The notes under the pieces are model-generated. The model did no database searches, was not told the origin of the DNA, and saw only the letters and a list, made by a program, of their open reading frames with translations. From contig JAEWCJ010000394.1 of the NCBI GenBank assembly GCA_023390695.1, positions 1-10,711 on the forward strand: a DNA stretch of 10,711 nucleotides, in the 5' to 3' direction. Below, piece after piece: positions 1 to 9,978 of this stretch (its first letter is position 1; every line of letters starts with the position of its first letter). A program made the translations under genes and the position numbers. The stretch comes from Pseudomonadota bacterium. Its GTDB lineage: Bacteria > Pseudomonadota > Alphaproteobacteria > Rhizobiales > Xanthobacteraceae.

Positions 1-1
1 G

Positions 2-499
2 TCTGCCTTTGGCCGTCTGTTCGACGGGCTCGCCGTGATTGCCGCGCTCATCCTGCTCGGCATGGTGATCCTGGTCACCGCCGACATCCTGCTGCGCAAC
101 CTCGCCGGGCGCGGCTTTGTCTGGGCGAATGAGGTCTCCGAATACGCGCTTTATCTGATGACGCTGCTCACCGGCCCCTGGCTGCTGCGCAGGGGCCAGC
201 ATGTGCGGCTCGACCTCATGCTGTCCGCCGTTCCCCGCCGGGTGGCCTGGATCATGGAGGCCGCCGGCGACGTGCTCGGCTTTCTGGTCTGCCTCGGCAT
301 GATCCGCTACGGCTACATCATGGCGTCGGAAGCCTGGCGCCTCGGCGCGATCACCATCAAGAATCTCGTCTTCCCCGAATGGTGGCTGCTCGCACCGCTG
401 CCGGCGGTGTTCCTGCTGCTCGCCGTGGAATTCATTTTCCGTTTCCACCGCGTGCTGCTGGTGCGCGACCTCCGTCAGGAGGCGACTTCGGTCGCGTAG
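2..499 (+). CDS. TRAP transporter small permease (DctQ type), 5' partial
   Basis: This is the small integral membrane subunit of a tripartite ATP-independent periplasmic (TRAP) transporter, which works with a large permease and a periplasmic binding protein to import carboxylate-like solutes using an ion gradient. The frame is open from the left edge (SAFGRLFDGLAVIAAL...), so the true start lies outside the window; the GTG at 35 is internal. About 165 residues remain, close to a full DctQ. Four hydrophobic segments are visible: the first ends near LLRNLAGRGF, and the last is the LLAPLPAVFLLLAVEFIF stretch. The charged tryptophan-containing segment FVWANEVSEYALYL after the first helix is typical of the family. 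The stop lies 3 bases before the dctM start, so the two are in one operon and probably translationally coupled. The substrate cannot be read from this subunit. Family assignment is firm. Confidence 0.9.
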   Translation, partial: SAFGRLFDGLAVIAALILLGMVILVTADILLRNLAGRGFVWANEVSEYALYLMTLLTGPWLLRRGQHVRLDLMLSAVPRRVAWIMEAAGDVLGFLVCLGMIRYGYIMASEAWRLGAITIKNLVFPEWWLLAPLPAVFLLLAVEFIFRFHRVLLVRDLRQEATSVA

Positions 500-502
500 G
501 CC

Positions 503-1822
503 ATGCCCTGGATCGAAGCCAGCATCCTTCTGTTCGGCGGCCTTGTAGCGCTGATGGTGCTCGGGCTGCCGGTGGCCTTCGCCTTCCTCGCCATCAACAT
601 CGTGGGCGCCGCGATCTTTCTCGGCGGCGAGGTCGGCCTCGTCCAGTTCTCGCGCAATGCGGTGCAGTCGATCACCAGCTTCGCGCTGACGCCGATCCCC
701 TTCTTCGTGCTGATGGGCGAGGTGCTGTTTCACAGCGGCGTCGCCATGAAGGCGATCGACGCCTTCGCCGTGCTGATCCGGCGCGTGCCGGGGCGGCTGT
801 CGGTGATCGCCATCGTCGCCGGCACCGTGTTCTCCGCGATATCCGGCTCCACCATCGCCACCACCGCCCTGCTTGGCAGCCTGATGCTGCCGACCTTGCT
901 GGCGCGCGGCTATCACCCGAAACTGGCGATGGGACCGATCATGGGCATCGGCGGCGTCGACATGCTGATCCCGCCCTCCGCCCTGACGGTGCTGCTCGGC
1001 AGCCTCGCCGGCATTTCCATCACCGGCCTGCTGATCGGCGGCGTGGTGCCGGGACTGATGCTGAGCGCGATCTTCGTCGGCTATATCGTGCTGCGCTCCA
1101 TCCTCGATCCGAGCCTGGCGCCGGCCGAGCCGCTGGAAAAGACCCCGGGCTTCGCCGAGCGCTGGCTGCCCTTCCTGATCTATGTGCTGCCGCTGCTGTC
1201 GATCTTCGGCCTCGTGGTCGGCGCCATGTCGGCGGGCTGGGCGACGCCGACGGAAGCGGCCGGCATCGGCGCCGCCGGCACCATCCTCGCGGCTTTGCTT
1301 TACGGCCGGCTGAGCACCGCCAACCTGATGAAGGCGCTTCTCGGCACGGTGGCCATTTCCGGCACCATCCTGTTCATCATCATCGGCGCCACCACCTTCT
1401 CGCAGGTGCTGAGTTTCTCGGGCGTCGCCAACGGCATTATCGGCCTGATCATGGGACATGGCCTGTCGCCGATGACGGTGCTGATCGGCATGATCCTGAT
1501 CCTGCTGCTCTTCGGCTGCTTCGTGGATCAGGTGAGCATGATGCTCATCACCCTGCCCTTCTTCATGCCGCTGGTGCAGCAGCTCGGCATCGACCCGATC
1601 TGGTTCGGCATCATCTTTCTGATCTGCATGCAGCTCGGCCTGCTGACGCCGCCCTTCGGGCTGCTGCTGTTCACCATGAAGAGCGTGGCGCCGGCGTCGG
1701 TCACGCTGAAAGAGATCTATTGGGCGGCCACACCTTATGTGCTCTTTGGGCTGCTGATTCTGATTCTGATCGTGCTGTTCCCGCCGCTCGCCACCTGGCT
1801 GCCCGGCCTGTTGGGAGGATAA
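503..1822 (+). CDS. TRAP transporter large permease (DctM type)
   Basis: This is the large membrane subunit of the TRAP transporter, which forms the ion-coupled translocation path and the elevator domain. It is 439 residues long, the usual size, and hydrophobic throughout, with about a dozen membrane segments. Family hallmarks are visible in order: PIPFFVLMGE (64-73), the first discontinuous-helix region AISGSTIATTALLGS (112-126) with its SGS, LIPPS (155-159), GWATPTEAAG (245-254), FGCFVDQ (337-343) and GLLTPPFGLLLF (379-390). The SGS and TPP loops are the regions that bind Na+ in characterised TRAP transporters. The ATG start lies 3 bases after the dctQ stop. The nearest GGAGG (478-482) is too far upstream to act in the usual way, so coupling to dctQ is likely. 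The last codons contain the first copy of a 15-base tandem repeat shared with the marR start. The binding-protein gene is not seen and may lie upstream of the window. Confidence 0.95.
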   Translation: MPWIEASILLFGGLVALMVLGLPVAFAFLAINIVGAAIFLGGEVGLVQFSRNAVQSITSFALTPIPFFVLMGEVLFHSGVAMKAIDAFAVLIRRVPGRLSVIAIVAGTVFSAISGSTIATTALLGSLMLPTLLARGYHPKLAMGPIMGIGGVDMLIPPSALTVLLGSLAGISITGLLIGGVVPGLMLSAIFVGYIVLRSILDPSLAPAEPLEKTPGFAERWLPFLIYVLPLLSIFGLVVGAMSAGWATPTEAAGIGAAGTILAALLYGRLSTANLMKALLGTVAISGTILFIIIGATTFSQVLSFSGVANGIIGLIMGHGLSPMTVLIGMILILLLFGCFVDQVSMMLITLPFFMPLVQQLGIDPIWFGIIFLICMQLGLLTPPFGLLLFTMKSVAPASVTLKEIYWAATPYVLFGLLILILIVLFPPLATWLPGLLGG

Positions 1823-1840
1823 TAATTGGGAGGATGATGA
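1811..1840 (+). repeat. 15-base tandem repeat carrying a ribosome-binding site
   Basis: TTGGGAGGATAATAA (1811-1825) is followed directly by TTGGGAGGATGATGA (1826-1840), with 13 of 15 positions identical. The first copy encodes the last codons and stop of dctM. The second holds GGGAGG touching the ATGATG of the MarR gene. Without the extra copy, dctM would end in GGATGATGA, and its TGA would overlap the marR ATG, the common coupled arrangement. I infer a local tandem duplication that separated the two genes. Confidence 0.8.
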
Positions 1841-2292
1841 AGAAGCATCCCAATCTCGACGATCTGCTGCCCTATCTGATGAACCGGCTGGTGGCGCGGC
1901 TGAATCAGAACCTGGCGGAAACGCTGCGCAAGCACGGCCACACCTTCCAGGACTGGCGCATTCTCGCCGTGCTCGCCGCGCACAACCACATCAACATGAC
2001 CCAGTTGATGGAGGCGGCGGTGCTGCCGCAGCCGACGGCGAGCCGGCTGGTGGCGGGGCTGAAGCGCAAGGGCTTTGGCGACCGGCGCAACGCCGCGACG
2101 GATTCGCGCGTCGTGGAGATTTCCATCACCCCGAAGGGCCTGCAGGCCTATCAGAAGATGCTGCCGCACGCGGTCGCCGAATATCGCGCCGCCGTGAAGG
2201 GCTTCACCGCCGAGGAAGACGAATATCTGCGCGAGGCGCTGCAGCGCATGATGGGCAACCGCAGCATCAAGCTGCTGCCCGGCGTCAGGTGA
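1834..2292 (+). CDS. MarR-family transcriptional regulator
   Basis: This is a winged-helix DNA-binding protein of the MarR family, which usually acts as a dimeric repressor released by a small ligand. The 152 residues match the usual length. N-terminal helices (8-50, including FQDWRILAVLAA) are followed by a helix-turn-helix (about 54-78, NMTQLMEAAVLPQPTASRLV), a wing with the characteristic DRRNAATDSR (83-92) and ITPKG (98-102), then C-terminal dimerisation helices. The start is uncertain: ATG at 1834 directly abuts GGGAGG (1828-1833), and ATG at 1837 leaves only a 3-base spacer, so 1837 may be preferred. Lying 11 bases after dctM on the same strand, it is probably co-transcribed with the TRAP genes and may control them in response to the transported solute; this is inference. 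Its 3' end overlaps the convergent cyclase gene by 8 bases. Confidence 0.9.
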   Translation: MMKKHPNLDDLLPYLMNRLVARLNQNLAETLRKHGHTFQDWRILAVLAAHNHINMTQLMEAAVLPQPTASRLVAGLKRKGFGDRRNAATDSRVVEISITPKGLQAYQKMLPHAVAEYRAAVKGFTAEEDEYLREALQRMMGNRSIKLLPGVR

Positions 2293-3865
2293 GACCGGCG
2301 CCCGGCTCCGCTTCCGCGTCGAGGAAGAACGTCTCCATCAGACCGGCGCCCTTCACCTCGAGCGGCCCGCGCGGCGACAGCATGAACTTTCCGTCGAGCC
2401 GCTGCGCCACCGTCTTGGAGACATGGATGCGGTCGGGCTGGCCATGCGATTCCATGCGGCTCGCGATGTTCACGGTGCTGCCCCAGACGTCATAGGCGAA
2501 TTTGCGCTCGCCGATGACGCCGGCGATGGCCGGGCCGGCATGCAGCCCGATCCGCAGCCGCACCGGCGCGCCGGTATCCGCCCTGATCCCCTCCAGCGCC
2601 TCGCGCATGGCAAGCGCCAGCCGCGCACAGATCTCGGCGTGGTCGGCGCGCGGCTCTGGAATGCCGACCGCCACCATATAGGCGTCGCCGATGGTCTTGA
2701 TCTTCTCCGCCCCGAACCGCTCCGCCAGGCGGTCGAATTCGGAGAAGATCAGGTTGAGGAATCCGACCACGTCGGCGGCCGGCATCCGCGCCGAGAACGG
2801 CGTGAAATCGACGAGGTCGGCAAACAGGATGGTGGCTTCCGAGATATGGTCGGCGACCATGCTGGCGCCGTCATTGATGCGATCGACCACCGCCTTCGGC
2901 AGGATGGACAGCAGCAGCGCCTCGTTGCGCTCCTTGGCGTCGCGGATCTCCTGCATCATCTCGCGCTCGCGGTCATGCAGGAACTTGTTCTCCAGCGAGG
3001 CGCGGATGCGCGCGCGCAGCAGCGGCGGCGCGAACGGCTTGGGCAGATAATCCACCGCGCCCGCCTCGATGCAGCGGACGATGGAATCGAGTTCGTCCAG
3101 GGCCGAGATCATGATGACCGGAATTTCGCTGGTCGCGGCGTCGCCCTTCAGCCGCAGCAGCGCCTCGTAGCCGCTGACATCCGGCATCAGCACGTCGAGC
3201 AGGATGAGATCGAAACTGCGCTCCTGCAGATACGCGAAGGCCTCCGCCGCCGACGCCGCCACCTCCACCGCATGCCCGTCGCGCGCCAGTTGCCGGGCGA
3301 GCAGATCGCGGTTGGAATCGTTGTCGTCGACCACGAGGATGCAGCCGGTCATCGCCTTGGCGGCCGGCGCCGGCCCGCTCGATTTCATCGCCGCGACCAC
3401 GCGCGAGGCGCCGTCGAAACCGAGCGATCCCGGATCGTCCTGCCCGGGATAGGCGACCAGCGCGTCCACCCGCGCCAGCAGGTCGTCGGCGGAGGCCAGG
3501 AGCCGCCGCAGGTCGGGCAGCAGCGCCTCGTGCCCGCCATCGGCCGCGTCCTCCAGGATCATCTCGCCATAGCCCTTGACGGCATTGATCGGCGTCCGCA
3601 GGTCGTGGCGCAGCCGCGCGCGGTATTCGTCGGGATCGGCTGGATTGTCCGTCTGCGCCAGCACCCGGTTCAGGAAATCCTGCAGCGCGGTGCCGGCGGT
3701 GCGGATCCGTTCCAGATCGGCGCGGTAGTCGCGCAGGCCCAGCCGCTCGCTGTCGTCCAGCAGGATCTCGGCAAAGCCGACAATGGCGGCGGCCGGCGCG
3801 GCGAATTCCTGGCGCAGATGCACGCGCAACGCGTTGTGAAGCCGCGCCGCCTCCTCCCCCTGCAT
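2285..3865 (-). CDS. Response-regulator class III adenylate cyclase with two N-terminal HisKA-like hairpins
   Basis: This soluble enzyme is predicted to make cAMP from ATP under receiver control. Domains in order: two related HisKA-like hairpins (about 14-70 and 82-138), a receiver (174-290), a helical linker (290-340), and a class III cyclase domain (342-516). In the second hairpin H87 sits in RHDLRTPINA; in the first the equivalent residue is Q19 (RQEFAAPAAA). No kinase ATPase domain follows. The receiver has D180/D181, phospho-acceptor D224 and K276. The cyclase has metal-binding D350 and D394, adenine-selecting K390 and D459, and transition-state N466 and R470, with the spacing of mycobacterial Rv1625c, so ATP rather than GTP specificity and activity are expected. 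The ATG at 3865 has AAGGAG at an 8-base spacing. It is the last gene of a minus-strand cassette with the receiver and hybrid kinase. Family function is secure; the role of the hairpins is unknown. Confidence 0.92.
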   Translation of the reverse strand: MQGEEAARLHNALRVHLRQEFAAPAAAIVGFAEILLDDSERLGLRDYRADLERIRTAGTALQDFLNRVLAQTDNPADPDEYRARLRHDLRTPINAVKGYGEMILEDAADGGHEALLPDLRRLLASADDLLARVDALVAYPGQDDPGSLGFDGASRVVAAMKSSGPAPAAKAMTGCILVVDDNDSNRDLLARQLARDGHAVEVAASAAEAFAYLQERSFDLILLDVLMPDVSGYEALLRLKGDAATSEIPVIMISALDELDSIVRCIEAGAVDYLPKPFAPPLLRARIRASLENKFLHDREREMMQEIRDAKERNEALLLSILPKAVVDRINDGASMVADHISEATILFADLVDFTPFSARMPAADVVGFLNLIFSEFDRLAERFGAEKIKTIGDAYMVAVGIPEPRADHAEICARLALAMREALEGIRADTGAPVRLRIGLHAGPAIAGVIGERKFAYDVWGSTVNIASRMESHGQPDRIHVSKTVAQRLDGKFMLSPRGPLEVKGAGLMETFFLDAEAEPGAGLT

Positions 3866-3894
3866 GTCCTGCGCTCCTTGTCCCTGCGCTCCTT
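3866..3894 (-). repeat. Tandemly duplicated Shine-Dalgarno block before the cyclase
   Basis: On the minus strand, between the receiver stop and the cyclase start, the sequence reads AAGGAGCGCAGGGAC followed by AAGGAGCGCAGGAC and then the ATG. The units are 15 and 14 bases and differ by one G. The promoter-proximal AAGGAG is too far upstream for this start; the second is ideally placed. It is the second small duplication in the window that copies a ribosome-binding site. Confidence 0.8.
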
Positions 3895-3898
3895 CGCG

Positions 3899-4264
3899 TC
3901 AGCCCGGAAGCAGCGCCTTCATCTTCTCGAGCAGACGCGGCAGTTCGATCGGCTTGGTATCGAAATCGTCGCAGCCCGCGGCCAGCGCCTTTTCGCGGTC
4001 GCTCTCCATCGCATGCGCGGTCAGGGCGATCACCGGAATCCCGGCGGTCGCCGGATCGGCCTTGAGCCGGCGCGTGGCGTCCCAGCCGTCGAGCACCGGC
4101 AGGCTCATGTCCATCAGGATGAGATCGGGGGTCTGGCTGGCGGCGAGTTCGACGCCCTCCTGTCCGTTCACGGCCATGATCACGTCGAAGCCGTTGCGGG
4201 CCAGCCGCCGGGACAGCATGTCCCGGTTCATCTCGTTATCCTCCACCAGCAAAATCTTGGACAT
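3899..4264 (-). CDS. Stand-alone receiver-domain protein (DivK-like response regulator)
   Basis: A single CheY-like receiver of 121 residues with no output domain. The phosphorylation site is complete: E8/D9 acidic pair, phospho-acceptor D52 (LILMDMSLP), T82 and K104 (TKPIELP). Such proteins shuttle phosphoryl groups in relays or act by protein contact, as DivK does in Caulobacter; this one is only DivK-like in architecture and I do not claim orthology. It starts 25 bases after the hybrid kinase stop and is followed after 33 bases by the cyclase, on the same strand, so it is probably the middle member of a three-gene operon linking the two. A purine-rich GGAGAGGCGTAGGA precedes the ATG. Its TGA is in the same frame as the cyclase ATG, with 11 sense codons between and no other stop, so readthrough or loss of one stop would give a double-receiver cyclase. 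Confidence 0.92.
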   Translation of the reverse strand: MSKILLVEDNEMNRDMLSRRLARNGFDVIMAVNGQEGVELAASQTPDLILMDMSLPVLDGWDATRRLKADPATAGIPVIALTAHAMESDREKALAAGCDDFDTKPIELPRLLEKMKALLPG

Positions 4265-4289
4265 TCCTACGCCTCTCCAACTACCTCTG

Positions 4290-7034
<2,745 letters not shown>

Positions 7035-7117
7035 GGTCTCCTGGACGATAGGCTCTGGCGCAAGGGCCGGAGGAGGACGATTCGCAGGGTCAGCGGACGT
7101 TCTACCCCGTCTCCCCC

Positions 7118-7150
7118 GTCATGGGAATGCGCAGTGCCCTGACATTTTTT
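7118..7150 (+). terminator. Possible plus-strand hairpin with T-run (antisense direction)
   Basis: In the 142-base gap between the MFS gene and the kinase, the plus strand reads GTCATGGG (7118-7125), an 11-base loop, CCCTGAC (7137-7143), then ATTTTTT. The stem is 7 pairs with one bulged T. This looks like a weak intrinsic terminator, but for plus-strand transcripts, and no plus-strand gene lies nearby upstream. It could limit antisense transcription or be chance. The rest of the gap must hold the kinase promoter if the kinase is not read from the MFS gene; I see no convincing promoter boxes. Confidence 0.25.
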
Positions 7151-7176
7151 GGCTGTTTGCGCAGCCGCGGCCCGCG

Positions 7177-8622
7177 TCAGATGCGGCGGCCGAACAGGGC
7201 GATCACGCCGACCGGAATGAGAAGCCCCATGGTCAGCACCACGCCGAGCAGGATGCCGAGTTCGCCGTAATCGCCGCGCCCGACCGTGAAAATCTGATTC
7301 AAATACTTGGTTTGCAACTGCCCTGCCACCAGCGCCAGATTCATCAGCGACGCCATCAGCGCGAACCAGGTCGCGCGATGGCCGGGCGGCGCGTAATAGG
7401 CGATCAGCGTGAGCAGCGGCACCATGCTGAGCTGGGCGAAGGGCGATGACGTCGCCGCGTCGATCAGGGCGATGGTGCGGGCGCCGAATCCGAAATTCAT
7501 CTGCGTCCAGTCGGCCAGGCCGTAATAGAGCCCCAGATTGGGCAGCGACAGCAGCGTGCCGGCAACGGCGAGCCAGAGCAGAGTCCATTTGACCGGATAT
7601 TCGGTGATCTGCTTGCTGAACATCCACAGCACGACGATGCCGAGCAACGCCGCCGTCTGCCGCAGCGTGCCGTAGAAGGCCTCGTCGAATTTCAGAACGT
7701 CGAGCGTCCACCAGAAATAGCCGTCGCCGACCGCGGGCGTCGCGCGGAAGGCGAAGATGATCAGCGTCGTGTAGAAGATCGCCATCCGCGTCTTGTGGTC
7801 GACGTCGCGCGTCACCCAGACCAGCATGGTGCAGATCACCACCATCGACAGCACGAAGATCACTTCCTGCCCGTACGGCACGCCGCCGATGCCGAGCGCC
7901 ACCACCACCGCACCGAAGGCGATGCCGGAGCCGAGGATGCGCCAGTCGAGCGGCCGCCGTTCGCCGGTCTCGCGGATCAGGATCACGCTGCTCAGGGACA
8001 CCGCCGGCACCACCAGGCCGAACAGGAACACCGTCTCGCGATCGAACAGGGTCGCGAGCCAGCCCGACAGGCCGGCGACCGCCAGAATGCCCGCCGACAA
8101 GGCGAGACGGCCCAGCACCTGCACCATGCCGAGCTCGGCCTTGACCTCTTCATCCGGTCGCGCCGCACCCGTCTCGTCGACACGCGGCACGACTTCGGTC
8201 GACATCGCATCGGCGACGACGTCCTGGATGACGGTTCCGATCACGATCAGCACCGCGCCCAGAACGAAGAGACGCTCCAGCGGGAGAAATGCGAGCCAGC
8301 CGCCGGCGGCGCCGGCCAGCACGATCAGGCCGGCGGTGGTGAAGCCCGCGCCGATGAAGATGTAGGATTTGCGCTGCGAGCCGAACAGCGGGACGCTGTC
8401 GACCAGTTGCCCGAACACCATCTTGATGGTCCAGGGCAGGGTCAGCCAGACGCCGATCCCGGCCAGTTCCGCCGGGCTGAGCGTCAGCCTCTCCTTCACC
8501 CACATGTCGCGGGTGACGTCGATCAGGCCGAGCGCGCCTTAGGCGAAATAGACCATCACCACCGGCAAATAGCGGAGACGGAAGGCCTGGACCGGACGGA
8601 CGAGATTATCGAGAAGGGTCAA
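7177..8622 (-). pseudogene. MFS transporter of the folate/biopterin (BT1) type, interrupted by an in-frame TAA
   Basis: A polytopic membrane carrier of the major facilitator superfamily. Open from ATG 8505 to 7177 are 442 residues with BT1-like motifs: LTLPWTIKMVFGQLVDSVPL, then GSQRKSYIFIG near the N-terminus, and later SPFAQLSMVPLLTLIAYYAPPG. Upstream of ATG 8505 the same frame continues to encode protein that completes the first helix (RYLPVVMVYFA, stop, GALGLIDVTRD, then the ATG), with a TAA at 8539-8541 (minus strand). The likely original start is TTG at 8620-8622 (TLLDNLVRPVQ...). The stop sits where this family has a YFAQG-like residue, so one substitution from CAA (Gln) or TAC/TAT (Tyr) explains it. 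Restart at ATG 8505 would lose helix 1, and no Shine-Dalgarno precedes it. Either the gene is a recent pseudogene or the base is a sequencing error. The remaining frame is undamaged, which argues for recency. The substrate is not predictable. Confidence 0.75.
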
Positions 8623-8813
8623 GAATGCACCGCGGCGGAAAGGAACGGACGTTAATCCACGAGCCTCTCACGGGCATGTCCCGGGAGCCGCGAGCGGAGA
8701 ATTAGTGTTCGGTCCATTTAGCATCTATAACACCCGGCATCCCGTTTGAAGACATTCGCCGGTTCCGGTTCCCTGCCGTCCTCCCTCGCCTTCGATCCTC
8801 GCCCCAGCCAGCC
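8623..8813. promoter_or_regulatory. Divergent intergenic region (MFS gene / UPF0104 gene)
   Basis: This 191-base gap separates two divergently oriented genes and so should hold both promoters. A TATAAC at 8726-8731 is a candidate plus-strand -10 box, but the hexamer 17 bases upstream (TAGTGT) is a poor -35. A short inverted repeat, CGGG-catgt-CCCG (8671-8683), is seen. No ribosome-binding site is visible before the ATG at 8814. Confidence 0.3.
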
Positions 8814-9824
8814 ATGAACAGACACGCGTTGTGGATCGCCAAACTGGTGCTGACGGCGATGATTCTCTTCGTCATCGCGTGGAAGCTGGATCTGGCGCGA
8901 ATCCGCGACGCCGTCATGTCGCTCGCGCCCGCCGCGGTTCTGGCCGCTTTCCTCGTCATCGCGCTGCAGGCGGTCTGCACCGGCATCAGGCTCGCGTTTG
9001 TCGTCTCCACTTTCGATCATGCGCTGTCCGCCTGGCAGTCGATCCGCATCAGCATCGAGAGCATCTTTTTCGGCCAGACCTTCGTTTCGTTTCTGGGCAG
9101 CGATGCCCTGCGCATCTGGCGCGTGCGCAAATCCGGTCTCGATCTCGACCAGGCAAGCGCCGCGGTCGCGCTCGACCGTGTCATCGGCATCATCATCAAC
9201 CACATACTGCTGCTGGCGAGCCTGCCCTGGCTGCTCGCGCGCATCGACAACGACGCGGTGCGGCTGATCCTGATCGCCCTCGCCGTCGCGGGCATCGCCG
9301 GCACCGCCGCGGTGCTGCTGCTCGGCTATTGGCGCGAGCGCATCGTCAGCACCGCGGCGCGCATCACCGGATTGCGCGCGGCCAGGATCGCCCGCCTCGC
9401 GGCGCAGGCGATGACGGCGGGACAGCGCCTGCTGCGTCCGCACCCGCGCCTGTTTCTGGCCGCCGGCATCAGCCTGCTCAGCGCGCTCTGCAATTCCTTC
9501 GTGTTCTTCATTCTGTTTCTGGGCTGGCAGATCGATCCCGCCACCGCATTGCTGGCGGCGCTGCTCGTTCCCGCCGTGCTGGAGATCGCCATGCTGCCGA
9601 TCTCCATCGCCGGCTGGGGCGTGCGCGAAGGCGCCGCCATCATCGCCTTCGGTACCGTCGGAGTGCCGCTCGCGGTGGCCTTCGGCGCCAGCGTCGTCTT
9701 CGCGCTGCTGACGATCGCGCTCGGCCTCATCGGCGGGTTGTCGTGGATGCTGGGCCAGAAGAAGCCTTTGGCTGCGGCGGATGCGGAAGCAGGCACGGCG
9801 GACGCTGCCGGAAAACCGCGATAG
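8814..9824 (+). CDS. Lysylphosphatidylglycerol synthase transmembrane-domain family protein (UPF0104)
   Basis: An integral membrane protein of 336 residues, matching the flippase-like transmembrane half of MprF without its catalytic domain. About eight hydrophobic segments are visible. Family signatures are GSDALRIWR (95-103), ALDR (119-122) and LPISIAGWGVREGA (261-274). The C-terminal 20 or so residues (AADAEAGTADAAGKPR) are an Ala-rich, soluble tail. Members of this family are often encoded near glycan or lipid genes and are thought to move or modify lipid-linked substrates, but no such neighbours are present here and the substrate is unknown. It is a single-gene unit on the plus strand, divergent from the MFS gene. 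The ATG is the first in frame; a Shine-Dalgarno sequence is not evident (CCAGCCAGCC precedes it), so the start is moderately certain. Confidence 0.9.
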   Translation: MNRHALWIAKLVLTAMILFVIAWKLDLARIRDAVMSLAPAAVLAAFLVIALQAVCTGIRLAFVVSTFDHALSAWQSIRISIESIFFGQTFVSFLGSDALRIWRVRKSGLDLDQASAAVALDRVIGIIINHILLLASLPWLLARIDNDAVRLILIALAVAGIAGTAAVLLLGYWRERIVSTAARITGLRAARIARLAAQAMTAGQRLLRPHPRLFLAAGISLLSALCNSFVFFILFLGWQIDPATALLAALLVPAVLEIAMLPISIAGWGVREGAAIIAFGTVGVPLAVAFGASVVFALLTIALGLIGGLSWMLGQKKPLAAADAEAGTADAAGKPR

Positions 9825-9840
9825 AGATTCCGGACAGGCT

Positions 9841-9928
9841 GTAGAAGTGAACAAGCGACAGAGGACTTGCGAGGACGCGAGGACGGTGCTGGAAGGCGGT
9901 CCTCCCGCGCGAGGATCGGCGCTTCTAC
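9841..9928. repeat. 88-base imperfect palindrome downstream of the UPF0104 gene
   Basis: GTAGAAGTG (9841-9849) pairs with CGCTTCTAC (9920-9928) over 9 positions, one of them G-U. Inside, GAGGAC (9879-9884) pairs with GTCCTC (9899-9904), and GCGAGGAC occurs twice in tandem (9869-9876 and 9877-9884). No T-run follows, so it is not a classical terminator. It could be a small palindromic repeat element or a structured 3' region. Near it, CCGGAA/TTCCGG (9808-9833) spans the end of the gene. Confidence 0.35.
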
Positions 9929-9978
9929 GAGCATGACAGACACGGTCGGGCCGCTGGCGGCAACGGCGCGCTAGGAAT

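Noticed and set aside
379..1833. Long open plus-strand frame running into the MarR gene
   Set aside because: It overlaps dctQ and dctM in another frame, and its translation is Arg/His/Pro/Ala-rich with no family signature. Only the part from 1834 is a gene.
2292..2351. Two copies of AGACCGGCGCCC
   Set aside because: Both lie in cyclase coding sequence and encode ordinary residues; no third copy or regular spacing.
7145..7166. Hairpin GGCTG-TTTGCG-CAGCC as a terminator for the MFS gene
   Set aside because: On the minus strand the stem is followed by A6, not T, so it cannot be an intrinsic terminator in that direction.
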